A stretch of 64,000 bases of DNA from Megalobrama amblycephala (GCF_018812025.1 NC_063045.1:49579691-49643690), one strand, 5' to 3'. Shown: positions 1 through 12,518, numbered from the stretch's first letter. Notes: generated from the sequence alone by a model not told the origin. A program made the numbers and translations.

Positions 1-116
1 TTACTATCAAATATTTTTTTTAGCACCACAATTTTATTGGGGGCTTCTCTGGGCCCCCTCTTAGTCATGGGCCCCGAGAATCGTCATCGTTTACCCCCCC
101 TTTACAGCGCCCCAGC
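1..116. repeat. Right-end fragment of a hAT element copy
   Basis: This stretch is nearly identical to 6757-6872, the right end of the complete hAT element in this window, ending in the same CAGCGCCCCAG terminus. The rest of this copy lies off the left edge of the window. It shows that the same family inserted at least twice here, about 150 bp apart. Confidence 0.7.
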
Positions 117-946
117 ATGAAGTACATAAACCATCAACAGAGAACAAAGTTCTCTCAGAAGAGCCCAAAAGACTAAGATCTTTCCGTTTCTGTGAGAGAC
201 AGCAAAGGGACAGTTAGCACCACCTGCAGAGTTCAGACAGCTTGAGGATATTAGGTTATGTTCAGACAGGGGCGCTGCTAAGGATTTTGGGCCCCATGAA
301 AAGAATCTTGACAGGGCCCGCAACACAGCTGAGAGTTTTTTCATATTAATTTACATAAAATCATGCGCTTTTATGGTATTTTGACTATCATTCTCATATA
401 TTTAAGTCAATCAGACAATTGAACTCCATCCCATGTCCACACCCGTAATTTGTCCTCTGTAATACTGCACTACTTCAGTACTGTATAATGTATATACTGT
501 GCATAGCTGTACATGTGTCATATAGTGTATTCACATATATTTATATTTGTATGAATGTACTGTACATATTTGTACTGTACACTGGCAATGACAATAAAGT
601 TAATCTAATCTAACCTAATATTTTTAACATGACAGTTGAAATGTAACGGAAACACTGAGCACTCTTGATACAATGAAATGTATTTATATTTATTTGCTTC
701 AACACTGATACTGAAATTTCAAAATAAAACTCTTCAATTTAAAAAAACAGGAATTACAATCTGTGGTGAAAAAAAAATCTCAGCCAGAAAACACCACCAT
801 AAAACAAAATGGCCATATACAATTTCTAATAATTTAAGCAGAACTTGCATAATATACTATATCAAAGAATGGCCAAGGTATAACATAGATGAGTCTGAGT
901 TACTCTTTCCACATCATTTCTAATCTCTTGTACTTGCTCAACATTT

Positions 947-3900
947 CTAAACAAAAGTCCAACGTCTGACCTTTTCAGCTGCAAAATCATTAATCAAATC
1001 TTTGAAGTCAAGCTCTCTAGCCAACTCGCTCTCAATGGAAAGCATAGCAAGACTGCAAAGCCTTTCTTGAGACATTGTAGACCTCAAGTAGTTTTTTATC
1101 AGTTTTAATTTGCTGAATGCCCTCTCCCCACCAGCAACAGTCACTGGCAGTGTGCTAAATAAACGCAAAGCAATGCACACTTCTCCAAAGATGCTTTGCA
1201 GCTGCAGCTTACAAATAGCATTTAGGAGTTCAAGAGGTGACAGGTTAGGGGGGAAGTTGGAAGCATATACACGGTTTAGGTGTCTTACTTGATTTTCAAA
1301 ATCAGGAGTTAGATCACTGGAATACTTAGTGATCAGTGGTTGGCACACAGAAGAGATTTTGTCCTCACTAATCTGCCCAACTTTCAGAACCGCATAAAAC
1401 TCGTTCACAATATCAGCAATTCTCTGGAACCTAGTGTCTAAGTCACTGATGATACTATCCATAGCAGTGTAAAACACAGTATTCCGAAACTCTGTTTCTG
1501 AAGTTGTCTCCTCTTCACAGGTTTCATCATGGAATCTCTTTCTTTTCTTCTTGCGACTGCACTCCTTGCTTAACTGAGGAGTAACATGAGCTTCTCTAGC
1601 TATCAACTTTGCCTCAGCTAGGAGATACCCCCATGCATCTCTCAGAGACTGCATCTCTTCTGTCAAGGCTCCGATATTGGCTGCCTCTATGTCAAGTGAG
1701 ATTTTCCCTGACTGGAGAATAACATTCCTGTCATCAATGCTTTGCAGTACTTTCAGCCAGATGGTGAGAAGAAGAATAGCATCAAATGACATGAAGTATT
1801 TTCTGAGACCATTAGCATCTGATCTTGCTTCATTGGTGAGACTGCAAGTCATTAGTATGCTATCAAGTGCATTGATGACAGAAGGTAGGTGCTTTGCCAC
1901 AGGTTTAACAGCCTCAATCCTTGCACTCCAGCGGGTATCACTTAGCTGATGCAATGAGGAACCTGTTTGCTCTTTGTAGATTGCCCAGCGCTCTGGGCTG
2001 CTACTTACAAATGTGTACAGGCGATTTATGCAGCCAAAAAAGGTGGATACATCTGGACTTGATTGTGCAGCATGTACGCCGACAAGATTTAATGTATGAG
2101 AGGCACAAGGTGAATAAGTAGCTAGCTTGTTTTTCCTCAGTATTTCAGCTTGGACTCCCTTTACCTTCCCTGACATATTTGCCCCATTGTCATATCCCTG
2201 TCCTCTGCAATCACTGATGTCAATCCCATGCTCACAAAGAACAGACTCAATCATCTTTGCTATCTCACTCCCTGTCTTTTTGTAAAAATCCTTAAATTCA
2301 AGGAACCTCTCAGTGATCTCCCACTCGTCTTTTTCTTTGTCATATTTGACATACCGTAGTACCACCACGTTTTGCTCTGTATGGGAAATGTCTGGTGTGG
2401 CATCGGCGATGACTGCATAATAGACGGCATCCTCCCTTTCCTGTAGAATTCTTTTCAGAACTCGTCTGCCACATAAGTTGATGAACTCATTTTGACTTTC
2501 AGAGCTAAGATAATGTGTTAGCCTGGTTTGTTTTCCTTCTTTTTTTTTTTGTTTGTTGTCCCTGATTTTTTGAAAGTGCTCTTTCAGCAGAGGATCATAA
2601 TGTGACAAAAGCTCCAGTGTGCCTAGGAAATTGCCATTATGAACGTCATATAAGTCGCTTATTTTGCCTCTGAAAGGCAAGTTTCTTGAGGCCAGGTGTA
2701 GGGTAACATCTAACAGTCTCTCCAGGATGGCCCTATTTTTCTCAATTTCTGTTTGGAACTCCCTGTTTAACAGAGAGTCTATACCTTTATCTTGTAAAAC
2801 AGATGTTTGCAGATTTTTCCATCTTAAGTAGCAGTCTCTGTGTGCATCACTCCTCTCATGGATTGGGAGTTTATTGTACATGTGACGCCACTTCACATGA
2901 CACATTTTAAACCCATTTTGACTGGCCAGTGCACTACAGGAAGGCTTTTTCTGTATACTGGAGAAAAGCACACATGGTATGCAATAAAGTGACTGATTGC
3001 TTTGACTAAAAGTAAGCCAGTCTCTCTTAATTCTTTCTCTCTTATTGGCTGACTTTGTATAATTCAAGTATTCAGGGAACGGCTTCCCCCCTGAATCGCA
3101 TGGCATTTCCACTTTCTTTTCTCTCATGGTCACAGCCAATTTTCTGACTATGTCCTCCCTATCCTGATCAGTACAAACTGCTGGCCACAAACCAGGGTCA
3201 TTTGTCACAATATTTTCTTTCCTTTCAAATCCCTCAACATTCAGTCCATCCTCGGCATCTCCATCTTCACTCTCTGCCATCTGTCTCTCACTTGCATCTG
3301 TACCCTCTTCCATCTCTTCCTCCACTTCCTCAGTTCTCCCTGACAAACAGGAAGAGGGTCCTGGAACTGACAAAGTATACAGCATTTCCAATAGCCAATC
3401 TTTTCCACTCTACAGATGCCTCTTATATTTTGTGTGTATCACTTTCAGACATTAATGTGTTGCCATTAAACCAATACTAATAGCCGCTCACCTTCTTCTT
3501 CGTGTGGGAGCGCAGAGGCTGATTCAGGGGATGCTGGAGTTAGGGGTTGGGAGACAGCCGGACCAGTTGCTGCTGCTGGTTCATTTGACTCTGTTTGGAA
3601 CGAGGCATGATTTTGACAAAGTGCGTTTGACTGCATTGAACGTTTAACTAAAACTGTGTATTGTTATTTTTTCCAGCGTTTTCTTGACCTAACATGGGGA
3701 GAAAATTGAGTTCCCTTATCATGCACTTTTAACACTAGAACGGCCACCAGCAGTCATTTTAACCGCAACATTTAAACGTATGGTAATTTTCTTTAACACT
3801 AGAATGAACAAGGCATCATTTTGACCGTTTTGAAATTTGCATAGTCAATAACTTTGTCTAAATAAATCACAAAGCCTTGCTGCTCCCTGACTTTTCCTAA

Positions 3901-6538
3901 AACTACATGAATTTTCATTAAAACTAGTTTAAATATTTATTGTGTGAATAAAAACAGAAATATAATCATTTCTACCTATAACGTCCACAGACAGTCATTT
4001 TGCGCTGTTTAAATTGAGTTTTGCTGACGGTCTGGATCAGATAATGTGAAAGTATTATGTGAAGATGGTTGGCAGAGATGAATCATGCTGTATTTGACAA
4101 TATAGGGGACATTGTAGTAATACAACTCCACATCATCTTCAAGAGATGCACTGAAACCGACACCGGCTGCATGTGAGGCAAAGCCGTGCACCCGCTGCAC
4201 CCTGCTCTATCAAAACGTGCTAACTTATCGAAAAATCCTACCGTAGAGACCTAGGGCCTCATGTACAAAGCGTGCGTACGCACAGAAAAGTGCCGTAGGC
4301 TACGATCATTGTCACGGGTGTAGTGAATTCCAGGGCCCAGTTTATGGCCGTGCCCCTCTCTCTCTGTAACAATGGACAAAGGTTTGCTACATTTTGATTG
4401 GATCTTGGTGGACTAACACAAACAAACTGTCCAACGCCATCAGATAAAGATGGAAGAACAACATCCAGACCTCTCTTAGAGGGTAAGAAGAAGACCTCTT
4501 GTACCAAGCCTGGGAAGGACAAGGCTTCTCATTGGTCCACAGGCAGTTACTGCCCTTCACCCATCTAAACACTACTTCCTAAGGTTGGCCAGAGACTGCC
4601 ATAAAAATTCCTTGGGACCTTAGCAGAAATGGGTGAAACAAAGAGAGATCACAAAGATCCATCCGAATCCATTCAAAACTATGTTTGAAAACCTTAGAAC
4701 TGATGCAAACTACACATCCATTTAATACTTATTCACAGAAATAAGTATTCTCAGTGACAGCCATTTGTAGTGCAACATCTGATACAAATACAGCTGTTAA
4801 TGTACAATTGAATGACAGTTAAATCTTTTTCCATCATGTTTAGTCTCTATTTGTTTAGAATATTGCCAAAGGTATTCTGGTGGTGGTTTGGAAAGTGAGA
4901 AATGCATTGGTAAACTTTAAAGACACTGTAAAGACTTCCAACTTTGTGCTTTATGCAAATGAGTTCCACAGGGGAGAGAAGGGTGGGCCACACTGTGTGT
5001 GTCCCCTCTGATGCCAGCAGCCAATCACAGCACTCGAATGGAGAAGTGCCAAAATGCAATCTCCTCCTCATCGGAAAGGGATAAAGGTACCCTTTCTACA
5101 GACACTCCTTGTTCTGAGTCTGCCATTCAAACAGGGAAAGACATAACAGATATTGTTCTGAGTCTGTCCGTCAAAGGGGATAGACATTAACAGATAGACC
5201 GTTCTGAGTCCCAGCTTGCGAAGCTGAGACACAACAGATACATCGTTCTGAGTCTGCCCTGCGAAGGGAGAAGACATAACAGATATACCGTTCTGAGCCT
5301 CTGGTCCATCCAGAAGAGACAACAACAGATCCCGTGATCTGAGCCTACAGCTTGTGAGGCAGCAACAGAGACGACTACGTTCTAAGCCTCTAGCTTGTGA
5401 GGAAAGAGACATCAACAAACACTACGTTCAGAGTTTCCGTCCAGTGAGACAGTGACGACATCTGCAACAAGGTTAAGCTCAGGAGAGCAAACCTTCACTT
5501 CAAGGTACCTTCGTCTGCGTGTTCCAGATTGTTAAGGACCTTCTGCACCTACACCAGGGCCTCATCTGCGTGTTCCAGATTTTAGGACCCTTTGGTGCTC
5601 CAGGAGATCAGCATCCCACAGAGCTTCGTGTTCAAGACTATTGAAACAGATTCTGGCTCCTCTCCCCACTGCATTGTCACCCAGCACAACCAGTGGAAGA
5701 CGTCACTGTCATCGGACTCAACCAAGTGGAACGTAAATATCACTTAACCAAACCTCTTTCCAGAGACCTTGGCATTGTTGTATATTATCAGTATATAGTT
5801 TCCTAATTAGATTCAATATAGCTGATGTTAGTCAATAACAAATAATCTCTCATTTATTTGTTTGTTGCATAATAAGGTTTTCCACCTTATTATTTTTAGA
5901 GAAACAGTTTATCTTTCCATAAGATAGCGTAACTCTTCCATAGCCACACCCAACTTAATCACTTGTATTCTATGTAGCTTATGCACTTTATTCCTTTATC
6001 ATTCATGGTATTCATTTAGTAGTTGTGTTAGTTATTCTTGTTTATCTTTTTGTTAATAAAATGTATTTTATTACACTTGTGTCTTCCTTGTGCTGATAAT
6101 ACAGAAAAGGTTCTACAAGTTAGCAATATCACCAGTCTTTCAGATAAATCAGCTGACCACTTTACATTAATTCTAAATGAATGAAAGCCCCTGTTGGGAG
6201 TGTTCTCATACTGCCAAGGGAACAGACCTTGACTGGTGCCCTGAACTAGGGAAAAAGGGGGAAGTGGTCATCTGATGTACTCATAACCACACCTTAAGAG
6301 ACGTGTGTCCAAAAATCACAACGTCAGCGGTGACTTGAGTACCAATCCCTATTTTACTTCGCGTCTTTGGATGGACAAAGTAAAAATCACTACACGGGCG
6401 GTCCACTAACAATTTAATCCTACTTACAAACCCACCTTTTCTTGTGAAATATTGGGTAACATACTGTCGACCCTTTGCCTCTTTCAGTTCTCTTATTTTT
6501 TTCTCTTTCCGTTTTTGATTTCCAGATTTTTGAGGCAT
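947..6538 (-). CDS. hAT-family transposase, ZMYM1-like, three exons
   Basis: Catalyses cut-and-paste movement of the surrounding element in the nucleus. The long exon is 947-3339. Two small exons can be placed by frame and splice signals: 3492-3590 (donor GTGAGC at 3491; the long exon follows a pyrimidine-rich AG acceptor) and a basic N-terminal exon 6436-6538 (donor GTGGGT). The total is 2595 nt, a multiple of three, giving about 864 aa with no internal stop. An alternative pair (6428-6538 and 3492-3630, donor GTAAGT) also keeps the frame and gives 880 aa. Visible parts: a Lys/Arg-rich N-terminus, an acidic linker, a TTF-type zinc-finger region around residues 155-195 (motif YCIPCVLF), a DUF4371-like RNase H core with GQGYDNGANMSG, and a C-terminal hAT dimerisation region around 780-845 (GGERAFSKLKLIKN). 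The start chosen is MPQKSG; an in-frame Met lies 6 codons upstream. Whether it is active is unknown. Confidence 0.8.
4319..6394 (+). mobile_element. Solo LTR, about 2.1 kb, copy 1
   Basis: It starts TGTAGTG and ends CACTACA, a 7-bp perfect inverted terminus of the TG..CA type, and is flanked by an identical 4-bp duplication CGGG (4315-4318 and 6395-6398). No gag or pol lies inside. A second copy lies inverted at 61717-63701. A GATAAAG box near 5079 and AATAAA at 6055-6060 suggest plus-strand transcription, with the tandem repeats at 5110-5465 in the transcribed leader. It sits antisense in intron 1 of the hAT transposase. The length and 4-bp duplication fit either a retrovirus-like or a gypsy LTR; the class cannot be set without internal genes. 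Short reading frames inside it are not genes. Confidence 0.85.
5110..5465 (+). repeat. Tandem repeat of about 45 bp inside the LTR
   Basis: About eight diverged units, each starting near GTTCTGAGTCTG and ending near AACAGATA, follow one another just downstream of the presumed LTR promoter. The inverted copy (about 62650-62940) has fewer units, which can account for the roughly 90-bp length difference between the two LTRs. Confidence 0.75.
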
Positions 6539-6872
6539 TTTCACATCCTCTGTCAAGTTGAATCTGCTGGGCCGGCGCTATAAGTGAAGTCAAGCTGTTT
6601 GTGTTGCCTTGGTTACTGGATACAATTTGGGCGGACTGAACCATTTTATGATAATCGAGAGGGGGAGAGGGGCCCACGGACGTTTGTGTTTCCTAAACAA
6701 ATACATTTTTTTGACTCCAGGAAACAGCAAATAGAATAATTTAAAGTTAATAATTTTTACTATCAAATATTTTTTTTTAGCACCACAGTTTTATTGGGGG
6801 CTTCTCTGGGCCCCCTCTTAGTCATGGGCCCTGAGAATCGTCATTGTTTACCCCCCCTTTACAGCGCCCCAG

Positions 6873-7935
6873 CCTACATTACCTACATGTATCATCCATG
6901 GCGGCGGCGCCTTCGTCTGGTCTCCACACACAAATGAACTCCGCCTTTGTTCGTAACCACTCCCTCAAAAGCATGAGCTGGCCCGCTTTGGACCAAGGTA
7001 TTCGGCGGGCCGAAAAACCCAGGCCGTTGGCCCCGAGGAAGCCCCGACGAGGCACGATCAAGCCCCAGAAGTGACAGTGGAAACGTGACTGGCCCTGGCA
7101 CGCACTGGCATGCACTAGCACGCCTGCTTTAGGCCCGACAGTGGAAACACGGCTGACAAGTTCGCCTCTCGCTCCTTGGTGACATCGCGTAAGGCAAATA
7201 AGAGGGTGACATCTAGTGGAGAAGACTCGTAATTGGATTAACGTTTATCTTACGTTCAATGTTTGCGGAAATAAATATGGAAAAAAAAATCGATTCGTGG
7301 CCTTTGAGAATCGATTTTGAATCGACTACATTTTAAAAAACGATTAATCGAAAAATCGATTTTTTTACCCCAGCCCTATGTATTCACGCAAGATACTCCA
7401 TACGATGGACATTAGACATTAGACATCTGTGTGCACATGTATTTGACTATTCAGGCGCGAGCAGAACTGATCGAGAGAGATAGCGCACGCGAGAGAGCGC
7501 TTCTGTTGTGTGTCATTCAGCGCAATTCCGCCTATCCCTCCTTCACTAACTGCACGTAAATAACGAATTGTGTGATTGTATTGTAATTTTGTGCTTTGTT
7601 TAATATCATAAGTAACCTGCTATGTCTTGTCGGTCGACGTGTTGTCAGTGTCCTCTTTGCTCCGTGATGCATTTATCACTGTGTGTGGCGTCACAGCGCC
7701 AAGGCTTGTCGGACAAAGCAACACTAAGGGGGGCGGGTCTTTGCGAAGGGTCAATTCGGCTAGGTATACATCCGTGCTAAAATATCAAGGTGAAAGTCAT
7801 CATAGCTTGCCTAGTATAGACCCAGCTCCCAACCCAAATTTGAGAATAGATTAACGGCGATATTTTTTTTTATCGCCCGATAAGAGTCTCACGTTAACGC
7901 AGCACGTTAACGCCGATAACAGCCCACCACTAATT
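6873..7935. repeat. Remnants of two or more hAT-like elements
   Basis: No exon is seen. The stretch 7285-7379 is rich in ATCGATT motifs and ends ACCCCAGCCCTA, the look of a hAT terminal repeat. 7850-7935 ends GCCGATAACAGCCCACCACTA, resembling the terminal repeat of another widespread fish hAT family. 6895-7150 is GC-rich with repeated GTGGAAAC words. The boundaries are approximate. Confidence 0.5.
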
Positions 7936-8362
7936 AAAATACTATTTGGCCAGTGGAAATGAATGAATCAACTCTATATTAAAACCTTTATCTAAAGTAT
8001 TTTATCCATGGGTTTCAAAGACGTCACTTATGCTATGCCCGCCGCCATTTGTGTCCGAGATGGCATCTAACACAGCAGCGCTTCATTGTATTGATGTTCA
8101 TCTTTAGCTTCAGCGCGAGTGCTCAAACAGCAACACAAAACATTATCTACGATTGTGGCTGTCATATTAATAACATTTTAATTGTCTACACTATTGTATT
8201 AAAATATTGTGAATTTTGCTGTGTTTCAGCGTGTTGTTACAGGAACGCATCCACAACAGGAGCTATTGCTACATTACTAGTTCAAGTTCATGCGCGCATG
8301 ATTTTGTGCAAATATAAGTTGTAATTTTATGTTTATCTTGTATAAATATATATATGAATGAC

Positions 8363-8727
8363 CCTATATAGGATGTGTTCGGTTGAGTTAATTAACCTAG
8401 CAAAGCGCTTCAGTTTACGGGTGTTCGTTCAGCGCGTGTAACGTACGTTAGCTCAATCAGTAATGTTATCAAAATGAGATGATTTGAGGAAAAAATCTGT
8501 TATTGTTCATGATCCTTATTATTAACCAAACCATTTATGAAAATAATACGAGAACAATATAAATGGTTGTTATTAAAAATAATGCATTCATTTTTTGAAA
8601 ACATGAAAGTTTTAATATTACAGTAGTAAACATTTTTAATGACTTGATCATTGCTGTTTGAGCTGCGCACGCTGAAGCTGAAGAGAATTAACTGAAGGTT
8701 TACTCAACGGAACATCCTATATAAGAT
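8363..8727. mobile_element. Small palindromic element (MITE)
   Basis: The left end (TATATAGGATGTGTTCGGTTGAG) recurs inverted at the right end with two or three mismatches, giving about 25-bp terminal inverted repeats around 310 bp of A+T-rich sequence. No coding potential. The flanks 7936-8362 and 8728-9053 show nothing recognisable. Confidence 0.55.
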
Positions 8728-9053
8728 AATTCATACTGTAATTCATAAGATAATTCCACTACTGTAATGGGCAGTTTTAATGTTGAATGGCATGAGCATG
8801 AAGAGAGGAATTGGGTGAACTGAATTTAACAAAGGGTTCAACAGTTATAACCTTTAGAAAAGTGAATATTTGAACTGGTGGTGGTGCTTTAGAGTTGGTC
8901 CTAGAGACTCCAAAATTGGTTCAATCACTATTCATGACCATCTCTACAACTGTGCCAAATTTCATAATTTTCTCATGTTCCATTGATAGGGCTACCATAG
9001 ACTCCCATTCTGGAAAAATAATAATAATAAAACTAACAATTACAATAGGGGCT

Positions 9054-10350
9054 TGTTGTGAACAACAGTCAAGATGGCATTCTGGGGACCAGTTTACTAC
9101 AGGGCCCCTCTCTAACTCCTGGTGTGTAAGAAGATGTGCCACACTGTGGTTGGATCTTTGGTGACTGATCATAAACAAAATGTTCAGCAACATCAGATAA
9201 GATGTTCGGACAACTACCAGACACCTCTTCCAGAACAGGAAGGGGGACCTTCTGCACCCACCAAAACCAATAGAGGACTTCTCATTGGACGACACGTTGA
9301 CTCTAACCACCAAACTCATTCCTAAGGTTTAGGCAAGGACTGCCATAACAATTCCTTCAGGACCCCTGCATGGAGCAGCAATGACTGAAATAAAGAGAGG
9401 CCACAGAGATCTATCTAAATCCATTCATACCTATGTTTGGAGGCCTTAATTTGATCTAAACTGTTTATGCTAATGGTTACTGACTGTTAAAACAACAGGT
9501 CATGGGACAGACCTGTTCACAGATAAACAAATGCATGGACGATGATTTAACTATTTCATAGTGTGTTTGGTGTCTATCTGTTCCCTACGATGCCTTTAAT
9601 AATTTGAAAGAGGTTTGGTAAAGAAATAATTCATGGGTAAAATGTTAAAGACACTATTTTAACACTGTACTTTATGCTATGCAAATGAGTTCCACACTAG
9701 GGTGGGCAACACCGGGGCTGCTTCAGATAACAGTAACCAATCACACTCCAGGATTGGCAAGGCACCACATTTCAATCTCCTCATCATCAGAAATGGATAA
9801 ATATGTCCCCCGGGTAGACACACCCTTGTTCTGCGTTTCCAGCTCAACGGGGAAGGAGATATTAACAGACACTCCACGTCCTGAGTTTCTGACCTGACGG
9901 GGAAAGAGACTACAAGACGGTTAAGGTGAAGCTTTCGTGAACATAACCTTTTAAATCGCTTCCAGCTGCACTCTAGCTGCAAAAAGGGCCCCAGCATTGA
10001 GGGACTTCATCTGACCCTTAAGGCTCCTACAGCAGCACAGCCAAGTCCACAAAGGACCTCTGCATCGGCAGACATTGCCTGTACCACACGGCTCCTCAGC
10101 GACACAGCCAGCCTGCAAAGGAACCTGTGAAGATTCATCTGACCCAGCTACCCAGTCCATCCTAAAGGACCCTCTTGGCGCAATCGAAGTTCAGCATACT
10201 CCAGCCCAGAGTGGCACGACTACTGGATCGCAACTACGCTCCCTCCCACTGCACGCAGCCTGCATCCTCAGTGGAAGACGTCTCTGCTACCGGATTGATC
10301 ACCCAACTGTGTGGAACGTAAATATAAACTTACCAATCCTCCTTTCTAGA
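9054..10350 (+). mobile_element. Diverged, 3'-truncated copy of the 2-kb LTR
   Basis: It follows the order of motifs of the LTR at 4319-6394: GGGCCCCTCTCT, a stretch like GGACTTCTCATTGG, then CTAAGG...GACTGCCATAA, AAATAAAGAGAGG, CTATGTTTGGA, ATGCAAATGAGTTCCACA and GTGGAACGTAAATAT, with many substitutions. Similarity stops near 10350, so the 3' third is missing. The internal tandem repeats are reduced. It is older than the two near-complete copies. 10351-10763 holds nothing recognisable. Confidence 0.65.
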
Positions 10351-10763
10351 GACCTACAGGCTTACAGGCTACAGTCCCTTCTGTGCCCCTAATAAGTCTC
10401 TGGTTGAAGGAAATGCAAATTCACGCCTGTACAGTAAAGGGCACAGTTTCAGCTGTGCTACCATTCTGGATTGCAGAAGAATTGGATTGCAAAAAACAAG
10501 CACAAATGTGCAAAACACATGTGATGTTTAAGTCTTTTTTGCTGATTCGAATGGTTGAATTTGATCATTGAAGGTCAGTAACAAAGACATTGGTTAATAA
10601 AGAGAGATTAAATACATAAAGTATATTTTAAAGAAACATTTAATTTTTAATTTAATTTTCAGGTTTACGTTATATTCTGATGTTAGATGTAATGCGTTAC
10701 CCCCCAACACTGATCACTTTTAAGCTGATTGTTTACAAGTGAAGAACCCGTGTCAGCACCTAC

Positions 10764-11008
10764 CTCTCGAATCTCCTCACACAGCATAGTGAAAACCCAG
10801 AAATACAGCACACACTCGGAAGGGGCAGGGCCATCAGGAGGAGGCGGTTTGAAGTCAACCAATAGCACATAGGCGTACAGAAACAGGAAGAGGAAGTACA
10901 TCAGAACGTTGCTGATAAATGTAGTGACAGGAGCGTACCAGAACTGCTTCCAGCGGGACAACAGAAAGGGCTCCTTAAGTTTACAAATTTCAGTGTCTAC
11001 AGGAGTAC
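10764..11008 (-). CDS. TRPM4/5-like cation channel, exon covering the S2 region
   Basis: A 245-nt exon between a consensus acceptor (CTGTAACAG) and a donor (GTAGGT). It encodes [14 protein letters not shown], then [17 protein letters not shown], a hydrophobic stretch [18 protein letters not shown], and a second one around [16 protein letters not shown]. The APVT..F..N and YVLLVDF.P pattern and the CEEIR ending are typical of the TRPM4/TRPM5 branch of calcium-activated cation channels in the plasma membrane. The next upstream exon may be 11298-11399. No further channel exons were found: downstream lies only LTR sequence and upstream repeats and the gap. It is either an exon of a gene with very long introns or a stranded fragment. 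The exact TRPM paralogue is not resolved. Confidence 0.75.
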
Positions 11009-11297
11009 CTGTTACAGGAAGAAAGAAACAGGCAAAGACAATAAGGGTAACAAGTTTCAGTCAACCTCATCAAATCAAAAGACCAAAAAAGATAATTAAT
11101 GAACAAATTTCTGTGCAAATTGTTCATAAACCCATGGGTTTCTAATTGACCAGTCAAACCTTTAGTTGGTTGTCTGATATTTGAGACATCTTGCTCGGCT
11201 TCACTGCTGAATATTATAAGAAGATCACAGATAAAGGCATGTTCGTCTACAGAGATCATATATTTATGCATGAAGTATCAAATAAAACATAATTTAC

Positions 11298-11399
11298 TTG
11301 TGTTTGATGTCACTAAAGAAGACAGTCTCTCCATTGTCTGTTGCTGAGGGTGGAGGTGAGATCGGTGATTTCTCCCTTTCTGTGTTTTCCTCCTTCCTG
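11298..11399 (-). CDS. Probable adjacent TRPM4/5-like exon
   Basis: It follows a good acceptor (TTTCTCGCAG) and reads KEENTEREKSPISPPPSATD with an open frame, like the poorly conserved cytosolic loop before the S2 segment of TRPM4. The obvious donor (GTAAAT after CACAA) would put exon 10764-11008 out of frame; a GTGACA donor 13 nt earlier would keep it. Either the splice is unusual, the exon carries a frameshift, or it is not part of the gene. Confidence 0.45.
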
Positions 11400-11651
11400 C
11401 GAGAAAGAAAGAACTTGGTCATTCCGACTATGCAGTACATTTAGAATGTTAAACACAGCTTGTAAAAATGGAAACGGTTAATAATTCACTATTACTAATT
11501 TTACATCATGTTACTAATTTTTACATCACTGGGTGATGCACTGCTAATTTATTAAGACATTTTCCAGGTGTTCACTTTTTGTTCACAATTTTTTTTCTCT
11601 TTTCTCCAATCAAAATGGATCAAACAAAACATTTTCTTGGGAGTGTTGTAC

Positions 11652-12020
11652 AGTACCCGTCAAAAGTTTTGGAAACATTAAAATTTTTCAATGATTTTGA
11701 ATGAAGATACAGTACGGTTAATAGAGCGGTTAACAAAAGACAATAGAACCCATTATAATCATTGATGTCGTCTACACGAAGGACAAATGCTTTGCAGCTT
11801 TTAGATGTTGCGACACAAGTGAGAATGGTCGCGTCTGGTGTAGACACGGTGTAAAATACTATAAAAGCAGTAATTTTGCAAAATGTTTTCTATTTGAATA
11901 TTTTAAAATGTAATTTATTCCTGTGCTCAAAGCTGAATTTTCAGCATCATTACTCCAGTCTTCAGTGTCACATGATCCTACAGAAATCATTCTAATATGT
12001 TGATTTGATGCTCAGGTAAC

Positions 12021-12066
<46 letters not shown>

Positions 12067-12282
12067 GTCATCAATGAAAACATTTTTGTAGAAATGGTGA
12101 TACTCTTTCAGGATTCTTTGATGAATAGAAAGTTCAATGAACAGCATTTATTTGCATTCATTAATTTTTTTAAAGCACTTATTAAATAGAAAAGTTTTGT
12201 AACATTGGTGAGCATAAGACACTTCTTTCAAAAACATTAAAAAAAAAAATTGTAATGTTTCCAAACTTTTGACAGGTACAAA
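11652..12282. mobile_element. Tc1/mariner-like MITE
   Basis: The ends read CAGTACCCGTCAAAAGTTTTGG and, inverted, GTACCTGTCAAAAGTTTGG, each next to a TA. The interior is A+T-rich without a coding frame and holds an (ATT)n microsatellite at about 12018-12066. Confidence 0.6.
12018..12066. repeat. (ATT)n microsatellite
   Basis: About 16 uninterrupted ATT units inside the miniature element. Confidence 0.9.
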
Positions 12283-12518
12283 TCAATGTAAGCTTTGTGT
12301 ATTCAGGTCATTTTTGACCCAGATGGGAGCTAAAAACCTTTAAAAATATATATTTTATCTTTAAATTTGTTCAAAATGCTTTTAGTTTGCCCACAACATC
12401 ATATTTATGGAATGCCAAACATTTTGTATACTCGGGTTCTGTTCGGGTCAAATTTCTGCAAATATTAGCAATGGATTCTGTGATAATTTGAGGCATTAGT
12501 TACTAGTTTGTCTCTTGT

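Larger units (their letters stand above)
267..6872 (-). mobile_element. hAT DNA transposon (ZMYM1-like transposase), apparently complete
   Basis: The left end starts CAGGGGCGCTG (267-277) and the right end finishes CAGCGCCCCAG (6862-6872), so the termini are inverted copies with one or two mismatches. The transposase gene lies between them on the minus strand, with its first exon near the right end. No perfect 8-bp target duplication is visible (TGTTCAGA on the left, CCTACATT on the right), so either the ends are off by a few bases or the flanks have drifted. The element is about 4.5 kb without the 2.1-kb LTR inserted at 4319-6394. The A+T-rich stretch 345-946 and the stretch 3640-4318 show no coding exon; 3729-3840 holds two copies of a motif starting AACACTAGAA, reminiscent of some piggyBac ends. 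Confidence 0.72.

Noticed and set aside
4259..5418. Several 60-116 codon frames on the minus strand
   Set aside because: They lie inside the solo LTR, recur shifted in its other copy and show no domain.
5110..5465. Tandem 45-bp units resembling a CRISPR array
   Set aside because: Units are contiguous without unique spacers, lie inside a eukaryotic LTR and recur in its second copy.
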